Shown here: positions 23,283 through 30,615 of the stretch, piece by piece
Numbering within the stretch: the first letter of the stretch is position 1
Layout: each line of letters begins with the position of its first letter
DNA from: Dyella subtropica
GTDB taxonomy: Bacteria; Pseudomonadota; Gammaproteobacteria; Xanthomonadales; Rhodanobacteraceae
DNA: 64,000 bases
Direction of reading: 5' to 3'
NCBI RefSeq assembly: GCF_026283965.1
Contig: NZ_JAPDPD010000018.1
Coordinates: 1 to 64,000 of the forward strand
Notes under the pieces: model-generated
Databases searched by the model: none
What the model was told of the DNA's origin: nothing
What the model saw: the letters and a program-made list of their open reading frames with translations, nothing else
Made by a program: the position numbers and the translations under genes

Positions 23283-25496
23283 ATGCAAGCACAGGCTGGC
23301 TGTTCCGCAAGCGAAGCGAGTACCCAAGCCCTCTCTCTACGCCAGAGAGAGGGACCCATTGAAGCGAGCAATGACCGGCTTGCGAATGTCTCAGAGAGCA
23401 CCGGTTACATCGCAGAACCCTTTGCCAGCATCGCCATCAGCATCCGCACTCCCGCATGCCATGCCGACCGCTATGCCAGTCCTGGCCTCGCCGACGCCTG
23501 GGCACAAGCCATCATCACCAGCTGGCAAGCCGCCTACCGCGCCGGCCAGCTCGATCCGGCCCAGCCGCTGTACCTGCTCGACCTCGCACCTGGCAACGGC
23601 CATCTCGCGCGCTTGCTATGGCGCGCCTTGCAGCAACACTTGCCATCCTTTCCGTGCTGGGGAGAACAAGCCACTCGGCCATGGACCATCCGCTACCTGG
23701 CCTGCGCCGCCCCCGGCTTTGGCGAACCCAAGCTTGTCGACGAATATTTCGATACCTTGCCGTGGTCACCCTTGGACGATCACGACCCACCGCCAAGCAG
23801 CCGCCACGCGCATCTCTGGCATCAAAGCAGCAACCCCCTCATCGTGCTTGCATTGAACTATCTACAAGCCTTCCCTGGTCAACTGCGCGCCGTGCATGAC
23901 GGCAACTGGCTCGAGGGCCGCGTACTTATCACCGCGGAACACGATGACCGCTGCGAACTCGATGTCGACTGGCAAGCGATCGACGACGATGCGTCATGTC
24001 CCGCAAGCTTGCGGCAACGCTATCTGCGCACGCTGAGCAATAGCTGCGTGCTGATCCCCGACGCCGGCTTGTATGCGCTACGTCGCATCGCGGAGTTAAC
24101 CCACGGACGCTTTCTATGGCTGGCCGCCGACCAAGCGGTGATCAATGAGCAACAGCTGCGCTTCGGTGCCATGTCGCCACCGAGCACTTGGTTGTATGAG
24201 GCGCCGTGCATACCCGTCAATTTTCACGCACTGGCTTACGACCAGGCTGGGCAGGGGGCGTGGTGCTGGCACGGCCAGCAGCACACGGATGGCATGGCCG
24301 TGCAGGCGATCTGGCGTCATGACGGCATGCCAACGGCACATGGTGAATGCTCAAGGCTTGCCGAATACCTGTGCCGCTATCAACCCGACGATACCTGCCG
24401 GCTGGAAACGCTTGCCTCCAGCTTGGCGCCGGAAAGTCTGGCTTCCATGCATCTGGCTCTGTTGCGCGGCGCTCATTTTGACCCGCGCGTGCTTCGATCA
24501 AGCCTGGCCGCCTGGATGGAAAATCCCCCCGAACTTACTGATGTGGAACGCAGTGATTGGGGCGATGCCATCGCGCGCGGGTGGCAGGTTTGCCCCGGTA
24601 GCGACGATGAAACTGACCTCCGACACAGCTTGGCTGTATTCGCGGTGCAGCTAGGCCGGCTGGATATCGCCAGAGCTATATTCGAGCACGATGGAAATAG
24701 AGCATGCATGGCCCTGTGCTACTCGCTGGGCGGCCGCGTTGACCTCGCGCTTTTGTGTGCGGATGGTGTCGACGATCCATCTGTCGATTCGTTGCGTAGC
24801 GATTTGAAACAGCGCTTGGCACGCTGGCAGGCGCTCGGTTGGTATCACGCCGAAGGCTCGCATGACGGCGAGCTGTGCCTGGTGCCCCTGGATGAGGATC
24901 ATGCGCAAGAGCTGTATGAGCAATACCGCGATCCGCAAATCGGTGAGCTAACGCGGCTGCCGGAGTTGGATACGCCGGAGATGGCGCGTGAGTGGATCGC
25001 GGAACAGTCGCACCAGACCGGACGCGCCACGTATGCATTGATGCATATCGACATGGGGCTGATTGGAGTGGTCAGCGTGCAGACGCATGGCGAGGACGCC
25101 TACTTCTACTTCTGGATCGGTAGTGCGCATCAGAACAAGGGTTTGGGTCGACGTGCCGGACGTCTTCTGTGTCTGCAGGCCGAGCGACTGGGATTGCAGC
25201 GGCTATTCACCTCCGCTTATCAAACCAATCATCGCTCGATCGATGCTTTACACGCGCTTGGATTCCGGTCGTTACCCCTCCAAGCCATGACGCCTGATGA
25301 TGATTTGCTTTTCTTTGTAAGAGACGAAGCGGCTCTTCCGACACCGTGGGATATATGGCGCGAACGATTGAAGGCCTTGCTTGTCGCTAACAAATCGCCC
25401 ATCGAGCTTGCCATTTCGCCGCACGAGGTATGTGGTTCGATGTCATCCGGCGACAACATCACTATCGGGCTATCGAAACGGCGCGCTGTCCCATGA
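23283..25496 (+). CDS. Methyltransferase-like / GNAT acetyltransferase fusion protein
   Basis: A 737-residue protein I do not recognise as a named family. Residues about 90-300 carry a Rossmann-like glycine motif (LYLLDLAPGNGHLARLLW) resembling motif I of SAM-dependent methyltransferases. Residues about 390-530 are helical with TPR-like pairs (LAVFAVQLGRLDIARAIFEH). Residues about 535-690 are a GNAT acetyltransferase of RimJ/RimL type, with acetyl-CoA loop QNKGLGRRAGRLL and conserved TNHRSIDALHALGFRSL. It starts 23 nt after the nuclease-like gene and probably belongs to the same operon. A role in modifying an effector, an immunity protein or a T6SS component is inference. The first 35 residues are low-complexity and overlie a perfect hairpin, so the true start is uncertain. 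Confidence 0.8.
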   Translation: MQAQAGCSASEASTQALSLRQREGPIEASNDRLANVSESTGYIAEPFASIAISIRTPACHADRYASPGLADAWAQAIITSWQAAYRAGQLDPAQPLYLLDLAPGNGHLARLLWRALQQHLPSFPCWGEQATRPWTIRYLACAAPGFGEPKLVDEYFDTLPWSPLDDHDPPPSSRHAHLWHQSSNPLIVLALNYLQAFPGQLRAVHDGNWLEGRVLITAEHDDRCELDVDWQAIDDDASCPASLRQRYLRTLSNSCVLIPDAGLYALRRIAELTHGRFLWLAADQAVINEQQLRFGAMSPPSTWLYEAPCIPVNFHALAYDQAGQGAWCWHGQQHTDGMAVQAIWRHDGMPTAHGECSRLAEYLCRYQPDDTCRLETLASSLAPESLASMHLALLRGAHFDPRVLRSSLAAWMENPPELTDVERSDWGDAIARGWQVCPGSDDETDLRHSLAVFAVQLGRLDIARAIFEHDGNRACMALCYSLGGRVDLALLCADGVDDPSVDSLRSDLKQRLARWQALGWYHAEGSHDGELCLVPLDEDHAQELYEQYRDPQIGELTRLPELDTPEMAREWIAEQSHQTGRATYALMHIDMGLIGVVSVQTHGEDAYFYFWIGSAHQNKGLGRRAGRLLCLQAERLGLQRLFTSAYQTNHRSIDALHALGFRSLPLQAMTPDDDLLFFVRDEAALPTPWDIWRERLKALLVANKSPIELAISPHEVCGSMSSGDNITIGLSKRRAVP
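23329..23353. other. Perfect 10-bp hairpin near the start of the fusion gene
   Basis: CCCTCTCTCT-ACGCC-AGAGAGAGGG is a perfect stem of 10 bp with a 5-nt loop, 46 nt inside the reading frame that begins at 23283. No U-tract follows. It may be a translational control element, or a sign that the true start lies downstream with an unusual codon. Confidence 0.6.
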
Positions 25497-25553
25497 TTGC
25501 GCCGCTGCGTTTACCGTCACCATCAAACACACTCAATTGAAAGGAAAGTCGTC

Positions 25554-25967
25554 ATGAGCAGTTTGCTTAAACGAAAGATTCCTGCCTCCTCCTTCCTCTC
25601 CAATTTTCCGGCCCCTGCCGCGTTAAAACATTTCGCTGAAAGCGTATCCAACGCACTAGCGGTCACCGCAAACCGCAAGCGTATCTCGCGTATAAATACC
25701 GTCATCGATCCATCACTACATTACGAAAGCGGTGAGCACCATTACGTTGGTGGAAGGACATGGAATGTCATCGCGGGACCAAGGAGCAAGAACGGGAAGC
25801 TGGCCTTTCTTACGGTGGAAGATAAAGGCTATCAGCTTGATAAATTCAAAAATACCGGTGTCGGTCATCGCGACGGCCCTGCCAATGCACTGGCGCTTTA
25901 CGTTAAACGGGTGAGAGCTCTGACAGTTTGGAGGCCACCATCTACCTCAACTAAATTTCCTAAATAG
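25554..25967 (+). CDS. Hypothetical small basic protein of the T6SS island
   Basis: A 137-residue basic protein with no family I recognise. The N-terminus (LLKRKIPASSFLSNFPAPAA) has no typical signal peptide. The middle has a YESGEHHYVGGRTWNVIAGP stretch, and the C-terminus is rich in Ser/Thr/Pro. ATG 25554 has a strong Shine-Dalgarno (AAGGAAA, 7 nt upstream). It follows the methyltransferase-GNAT gene by 57 nt in the same direction and is followed by a mobile-looking palindromic element. It could be a cargo effector or immunity protein, but nothing in the sequence decides this. Confidence 0.65.
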   Translation: MSSLLKRKIPASSFLSNFPAPAALKHFAESVSNALAVTANRKRISRINTVIDPSLHYESGEHHYVGGRTWNVIAGPRSKNGKLAFLTVEDKGYQLDKFKNTGVGHRDGPANALALYVKRVRALTVWRPPSTSTKFPK

Positions 25968-25979
25968 GGGGTCCGAATG

Positions 25980-26271
25980 CTGAGGTACCCCACGTTCTTT
26001 TGCATGTCAAATCATGTAAATCACAAATGGAGCGCATGCGGCACGAGGCGTGGTTTTGCTCGTCATTCCGGCGCAGGCCGGTACGCGGAGAGAGCACATG
26101 GATGTGCTCGGGTTTGAGGAGCGAGGGATCCAGTTTTAATATGCCGTGCGAAGCACACAAAAACTGTTTTGAGTGCTTCGCACAGCACTTCTACGGGATG
26201 ACCAGCTTCGCTGTTGTGAAGCGCCTCCGGCCTGCGCCGGAATGACCGTTCAAAACGTGGGGATACCTCAG
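25980..26271. mobile_element. MITE-like element with nested inverted repeats
   Basis: A 292-bp non-coding unit bounded by near-perfect terminal inverted repeats: CTGAGGTACCCCACGTTCTTTTG at the left (first 20 shown matter) and its complement at 26251-26271. Inside are further palindromes: 26063-26081 with 26227-26247 (TCATTCCGGCGCAGGCCGG type), 26092-26109 (GAGCACAT-GG-ATGTGCTC), and 26146-26156 with 26173-26183 (GTGCGAAGCAC arms). The whole unit can fold into one long branched hairpin. It fills the gap between two accessory genes and has no coding capacity. Confidence 0.65.
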
Positions 26272-26316
26272 TCGTTGGAGGCTCCCAAGGTATGACATCT
26301 ATATGAGGATGCGATT

Positions 26317-26886
26317 GTGAACTTGACATACAAACAAAGGTACGACCGCGTCAAAACTCAGGTGGATGCTCAAATGGGTCGTCCCCTTGGTAAATGGGGG
26401 CGATTTAAAGCCTTCCTCGGTGGAAATAACTTGAGCGACGCCAGGAAGCAGGCGATACACCAAGCCGAACAGGGCGCAGAGAATCGGCTATACCAACCGC
26501 AAAACGTCATCGGAACGACTTCGGCCCAGGGACAGCTTCCTACTGTTTACTATCGAACCCAAAGCGGAACTTTCGGGCACATCACACAGCAGCACAATGG
26601 CCCAACTAATGTTGGCCGGGAGCCGGCGCGTAAGCATGCGGCATATAGGTATGGAAATGTCAATGTCGGAGGAAGGCCGGTGCTAGAGGAGGAAATACCT
26701 GGAGTGTTGTTCCACCGATCCCGGAATGCATTACAACCTATCGTGACGCAGGCCCAACAAAACGCGGCGAATAACGCGCACCTCAATTTTCCAGCCGTCA
26801 AACAACGGGTTGTCGTTACTGGCGCCGAGTATGGGCGTCAGTTTATCGCGGCCGGTCAGGGGGTTCATACCAGACATAACTGGTAG
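26317..26886 (+). CDS. Unknown protein, paralog A of a tandem pair
   Basis: A 189-residue protein of unknown function, clearly paralogous to the next gene. Shared blocks are TYKQRYDRVKTQVDAQMGR with LGKWGRFKAF at the start, ARKQAIHQAEQ, then PTVYYRTQSGTFGHITQ, and FPAVKQRVVVTGAEYGRQF ending in HTRHNW. No signal peptide, membrane segment or known catalytic motif is seen. GTG 26317 is chosen because GAGGA lies 7 nt upstream, the same layout as in the paralog. Position behind the T6SS operon suggests a cargo role; this is inference. Confidence 0.75.
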   Translation: MNLTYKQRYDRVKTQVDAQMGRPLGKWGRFKAFLGGNNLSDARKQAIHQAEQGAENRLYQPQNVIGTTSAQGQLPTVYYRTQSGTFGHITQQHNGPTNVGREPARKHAAYRYGNVNVGGRPVLEEEIPGVLFHRSRNALQPIVTQAQQNAANNAHLNFPAVKQRVVVTGAEYGRQFIAAGQGVHTRHNW

Positions 26887-27005
26887 CGTCTCGAATTGCC
26901 GGGGGCGGGGCGGAAGCGGGGCAGAGTGGAGGCATAAAGGGGGTGATAACGTCTCCGACCCCTATTGGCGCGAATCAGCCAAGGTCTCAATCAGAGGAAA
27001 TGATC

Positions 27006-27593
27006 GTGAACCCGACCTACAAGCAGCGATATGACCGTGTGAAAGCCCAGGTGGATATTAAAATGGGCAGGTCGCTCGGCAAGTGGGGCCGCGTCAAGGC
27101 ATTCTTCAGCGCCGACAGTTTGACGGATGCTAGGAAGCAGGCCATACACCAGGCCGAACAGGATTTGCGGGCGGACAATCCGGAGGTTTGGCTGTATCAC
27201 CCCCATCACGTGATCGGTACCACCTCGGCCCCAGGCCAGCAACCCACTGTTTACTACCGCACTCGCAGCGGAACATTCGGACATATCACGCAGGAACACC
27301 GTCTGCCGACAAACATTGGCCGGGAACCGGCGCGAAATCATCATACGTACCGATTCGACAATGTCACTAATGCGCGTGGCGAGACGGCATTGCAAGAGGA
27401 GTTGCACGGCGTGTTGCTCCATCGGTCAAGAAATGTCTTTCGGCCCATCAGCACGCCACAACAGCGCGAGGTGGCAAGTAATGCACATCTTGCCTTTCCA
27501 GCCATAAAGCAGCGGGTGGTCGTTACCGGCACCGAGTTGGGCCAGCAATTCGGTGCATTGCCTCCGGGAGAGCACATCAGGCGCAACTGGTAG
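27006..27593 (+). CDS. Unknown protein, paralog B of a tandem pair
   Basis: A 195-residue protein paralogous to the preceding gene over its full length (TYKQRYDRVKAQVDIKMGR, ARKQAIHQAEQ, PTVYYRTRSGTFGHITQ, IKQRVVVTGTELGQQF, final RRNW). The N- and C-terminal blocks are best conserved; the middle (residues about 55-75 and 115-140) has diverged, as expected for paralogs with different specificity. GTG 27006 is preferred over ATG 27000 because GAGGA is 7 nt before GTG but only 1 nt before ATG. Confidence 0.75.
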   Translation: MNPTYKQRYDRVKAQVDIKMGRSLGKWGRVKAFFSADSLTDARKQAIHQAEQDLRADNPEVWLYHPHHVIGTTSAPGQQPTVYYRTRSGTFGHITQEHRLPTNIGREPARNHHTYRFDNVTNARGETALQEELHGVLLHRSRNVFRPISTPQQREVASNAHLAFPAIKQRVVVTGTELGQQFGALPPGEHIRRNW

Positions 27594-27615
27594 ACAGGCT
27601 GTCAGTCAAGCGGGC

Positions 27616-27999
27616 TTATTCGTCTTCGAAGCTGTCCAAGATCTTGATACAGGTCATGCCCGTTGCATCGAGATCAACCGTTGCTTGAACGACTTGCATG
27701 GCCGCCTTGCGTGAAGCCGGCGCCGGGGCAGGGCCGCCATGGAGGCGGCGCTGCAGTGCTTCGTTGACGCGATATGACAGCGCGGTCTGCACCCGTTGCG
27801 GTAGCGGTGTATCGATGGTGGCGTTGGGTTGTGGCCGGGCCGGGTTGTCCGGATGGCCCCAGCGTAGAATCGCGCGCGCCCGCCGATCATCCCGCTCTGG
27901 TCGCGACTGCCCCAGCACCACGCGGCTGGAGCTGGATAGCTTGAGCACCGAAATGCGCTCGTAAGGTGAACGTCCGCCAGGCTGCTTGGGTGTTTTCAT
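27616..27999 (-). CDS. Hypothetical protein
   Basis: A 127-residue protein of no family I recognise, basic in its first half (RISVLKLSSSSRVVLGQSR, ERDDRRARAILRWG) and ending in an acidic tail (ILDSFEDE). ATG 27999 is preferred over ATG 28038 because the upstream start leaves almost no room for a promoter and adds unrelated residues; neither has a clear Shine-Dalgarno. It is transcribed toward the paralog pair, 22 nt from its end. Confidence 0.6.
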   Translation of the reverse strand: MKTPKQPGGRSPYERISVLKLSSSSRVVLGQSRPERDDRRARAILRWGHPDNPARPQPNATIDTPLPQRVQTALSYRVNEALQRRLHGGPAPAPASRKAAMQVVQATVDLDATGMTCIKILDSFEDE

Positions 28000-28100
28000 A
28001 AAAGCCGGAAGAAGTGGAAACGACTGAACCGGGATCATACGCCATCAACGATATACTCTTTTCTCACTGCTGACCCCTCTCCACTCACTCCTAAGAATCC

Positions 28101-28400
28101 ATGGCACGTATCTACCAAGCACAAACCATGGGCGAAGCGGATGTCCGCGTGGCCCTGGTAAATGATCGCGGACAGGCCGATTTATGGGTGCATCGTGTGA
28201 GCAGTTGGGGCCTGGCGCAGGGCGATGCGCGTTGGTTTATTACTCGCGATCGTTATGACGCCACTAGCTGGGTCTATTTCTGCAGCATCGGCATGGCGCA
28301 GGTTTTGGTGTGTTTCGTGGATAGTTACGGCGAGGCGGGCTGGCGCGATCCCGAGCATGCGAAGCGCGGCCTGTTTCTACGACGCGGGTTTGGCGGGTAG
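28101..28400 (+). CDS. DUF6150-like small protein
   Basis: A 99-residue protein close to the DUF6150 family (MARIYQAQTMGEADVRVALV start, HRVSSWGLAQGDARWFITRD, then CFVDSYGEAGW). Function unknown; small single-domain proteins of this type occur in many gammaproteobacteria. Its 3' end overlaps the convergent SPOR-like gene by 24 nt. No strong ribosome site is visible before ATG 28101. Confidence 0.75.
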   Translation: MARIYQAQTMGEADVRVALVNDRGQADLWVHRVSSWGLAQGDARWFITRDRYDATSWVYFCSIGMAQVLVCFVDSYGEAGWRDPEHAKRGLFLRRGFGG

Positions 28401-28859
28401 TTTGATGGCTGGCGTGCTTTCCAGTCCCACGGTGGCCTGTACGCGCGGCGCCGCTTGTTCGGCGGCATCCTGGCTCGGAAATTGGCCGATGGCCAGCACC
28501 GTCCATGGGTCCTTGTTTGAATCGACCACCGCCAGTGTGGTCATGGGCAGGCCCAGCCTGCGTGCCGCTGCTTCGTAGCGTTGCATGGCCGCGTCGGCTT
28601 GCGCGCCGTTGATGAATTCGCCTAACTGCAAGGCGTAGATTGGCTGCCCTTCCGCGATCGCGGGAGTGGCGACTCGAGTGCCGATAACCAGGCTGTCCGC
28701 GTTGGCGGGGGTGCTTACATATTTCGACCAGGTTGCCATGGCATGACGTTGCAGTTGTGACGCCTGCAAGGCGATGAATTGGCGCCAAGTATCGGGCGCC
28801 AAGGCGCCGCCGGCAAAAGCAAAGCCTAGTAGTAACAGAAATCCCAATCGCTTTAACAT
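28377..28859 (-). CDS. Secreted or membrane-anchored protein with SPOR-like domain
   Basis: A 160-residue protein with an N-terminal hydrophobic segment (LGFLLLLGFAFAGGALA) that is a signal peptide or anchor. Residues about 75-145 resemble a SPOR domain (YALQLGEFINGAQADAAMQR, then WTVLAIGQFPSQDAAEQAA), which binds denuded septal peptidoglycan. Its place between a small unknown gene and the sigma-54 activator does not define a pathway. A cell-wall-related role is inferred from the domain only. Confidence 0.75.
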   Translation of the reverse strand: MLKRLGFLLLLGFAFAGGALAPDTWRQFIALQASQLQRHAMATWSKYVSTPANADSLVIGTRVATPAIAEGQPIYALQLGEFINGAQADAAMQRYEAAARRLGLPMTTLAVVDSNKDPWTVLAIGQFPSQDAAEQAAPRVQATVGLESTPAIKLPAKPAS

Positions 28860-29092
28860 GCGAATCGCGCCTGTATCAAAACGGATGTTTATTAAACGTG
28901 ACGCTGGAAGGCCTTGCTGAGAGTTTAGAGTAATCGATCACAGGCATATTGCGATGGTGAAGTAAACAGGGCTACATTCGCGACCCTGGGGACGGGGGTA
29001 AAGCGATTTGATTGGCCTGGGCGCGCCGTGCTTGTCAGGCGCATTGCGGTCGGTTTTGCTGCCTTCATCCTGCCCTTCTATGGGAGGTTTTT

Positions 29093-30091
29093 ATGGGCGA
29101 TGTGATGGAGTTCAGTCTGCTGGGTTCTTCGCCGCAGTTCGCGCACGTGCTGGCGCAGATACGCCGTATTGCGAAATTCGATGTCGCCGTGCTGATCGGC
29201 GGCGAAACCGGTACCGGCAAGGAGCTTGGCGCGCGTGCCGTGCATTATTTGAGTGCGCGCGCGAATCGCCCGTTTATCCCAGTCAATTGCGGCGCCCTGG
29301 CCGAGTCGCTGGTGGAAAGTGAACTGTTTGGGCATGAGCGGGGGGCGTTCACCGATGCGCGGCAATCGGCGCCGGGCCTGATCAGCGAGGCCGACGGTGG
29401 CACCTTGTTCCTGGACGAAGTGGATACCTTGTCCTTGAAAGCGCAGGCGGCGCTGTTGCGGTTTTTGCAGGATGGCACGTATCGGCGCGTTGGCGGAACA
29501 CAGACGCGGCATACCAATGTCCGGCTGATCGCGGCGAGCAATGCCAATCTGGAGCAACTGGTCGAAACAAGGCATTTCCGACGCGATCTGCTTTACCGCC
29601 TGATGGTGATGCCGCTGGTGATGCCGCCTTTGCGCGAGCGCGGCAATGACGTCGCTGAATTGGCGCAGGCATTTCTGGATCGCCTCAACTTGAATTATCG
29701 CGGCCAGACCGCGGTAAAGCATTTTCATCCGGATTTTCTGGCATCTCTCCGTTGTTATAACTGGCCGGGCAATGTGCGCGAGCTTGAGCATTTTATCCAG
29801 CGTGAATACCTGCTGTGCGATGGCGAAGTGCTAAAGGCCAGTATGCCCAGTGACAGACAGACGGAGGCTGGTCCGGAAGTCTGTTACGAAACGGGTTTCA
29901 AGCAGGGCAAGGCGAAGACCATTGCGGAGTTCGAGAAGAACTTCGTGCGCACCATGCTGGATCGTACCCAGGGCAATATCACCCACGCCGCGCGCATGGC
30001 CGGACAGGATCGCAGCGCATTTAGCAAGCTGGTGCACAAATACCGTCTCGCCAATCAGGTCGAACAAGAGCAAGATTTGTCGGGTTCTTGA
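29093..30091 (+). CDS. Sigma-54-dependent transcriptional activator (AAA+, Fis HTH)
   Basis: A 332-residue bacterial enhancer-binding protein. It begins directly with the AAA+ domain and has no N-terminal sensor. Walker A is GETGTGKE (residues 37-44), Walker B is GTLFLDEV (103-110), and RDLLYRL and RWPGNVREL-type (NWPGNVRELEHF) motifs are intact. The sigma-54 contact loop reads GAFTDA (84-89) instead of GAFTGA. The C-terminus has a Fis-type HTH (GNITHAARMAGQDRSAFSKL). ATG 29093 has GGGAGG 6 nt upstream. It is the likely activator of the T6SS operon, which has a sigma-54 promoter at 767-784. Lack of a sensor domain suggests activity is set by expression level. Confidence 0.9.
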   Translation: MGDVMEFSLLGSSPQFAHVLAQIRRIAKFDVAVLIGGETGTGKELGARAVHYLSARANRPFIPVNCGALAESLVESELFGHERGAFTDARQSAPGLISEADGGTLFLDEVDTLSLKAQAALLRFLQDGTYRRVGGTQTRHTNVRLIAASNANLEQLVETRHFRRDLLYRLMVMPLVMPPLRERGNDVAELAQAFLDRLNLNYRGQTAVKHFHPDFLASLRCYNWPGNVRELEHFIQREYLLCDGEVLKASMPSDRQTEAGPEVCYETGFKQGKAKTIAEFEKNFVRTMLDRTQGNITHAARMAGQDRSAFSKLVHKYRLANQVEQEQDLSGS

Positions 30092-30342
30092 ATCTGGGCG
30101 CCGTCGTGAGCAGCTATACCGAGCGTGCCATTGCCGATGTGATCATGGACTTCCTTGCCGCGAATCCGGCCTGCGCCGATACCGTGGAAGGCATAGAGCA
30201 ATGGTGGCTGCGTCCGCAAGGCATCGTGCCGCCGCGTGAGTTGATCGAACGGGCCTTGGCCTTGCTGCAGCAGGAGGGGGCGATGATGTCGCGCTGCCGT
30301 GGTGGGCGCATAGTGTGGCGTGCAGCCGTGCGCGGGGCATAG
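30088..30342 (+). CDS. Small hypothetical protein coupled to the sigma-54 activator
   Basis: An 84-residue protein whose TTG start overlaps the activator stop by 4 nt. The helical pattern (RAIADVIMDFLAANPACADT, EGIEQWWL, LIERALALLQQEGAMMSR) with a short strand at the end resembles a small winged-helix fold. It could modulate the activator. A GTG at 30106 is an alternative start. No named family recognised. Confidence 0.65.
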   Translation: MNLGAVVSSYTERAIADVIMDFLAANPACADTVEGIEQWWLRPQGIVPPRELIERALALLQQEGAMMSRCRGGRIVWRAAVRGA

Positions 30343-30390
30343 ATCTAGGAGTGAGGACCGAGGAGCGAGGGGCGAGGAGTGAGTGAACGG

Positions 30391-30419
30391 CAAAAACGGC
30401 CTAGGGTGCTCCCAGGCCG
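30391..30419 (-). terminator. Rho-independent terminator (minus strand)
   Basis: Reading on the minus strand, a stem CGGCCTGGG / CCC(T)AGGCCG with a short loop is followed directly by TTTTTG. It ends transcripts coming from the 30436-30465 mini-ORF and the LysM gene. The 30343-30390 stretch beyond it contains only short GAGGAGTGAG-like direct repeats. Confidence 0.65.
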
Positions 30420-30435
30420 CGATTGAGGTTCGAAG

Positions 30436-30465
30436 CTAGTCACGAAACAACGGCAGCTTGCTCAT
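30436..30465 (-). CDS. Candidate 9-residue micro-ORF
   Basis: On the minus strand a nine-codon frame encodes MSKLPLFRD and stops with TAG. A strong Shine-Dalgarno (GAGGAAGG) lies 6 nt upstream of ATG and the terminator hairpin begins 17 nt after the stop. It lies about 150 nt downstream of the LysM gene on the same strand. The arrangement of ribosome site, start, stop and terminator is unusual for random sequence, but nothing else supports translation. Confidence 0.3.
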   Translation of the reverse strand: MSKLPLFRD

Positions 30466-30615
30466 AGCGCGCCTTCCTCAACAGCCATCTGATGCTCGCG
30501 CAGCCGCTAAGGCTCGCGGTGTGTGCCGCGCAGGCCAGCCTTCCCTGCGCCACGCAACCCCCACCGCAAGCCTTCTGGGCATCATGCCGCCTGCGTTGAA
30601 TAGATCAGAGCATCC

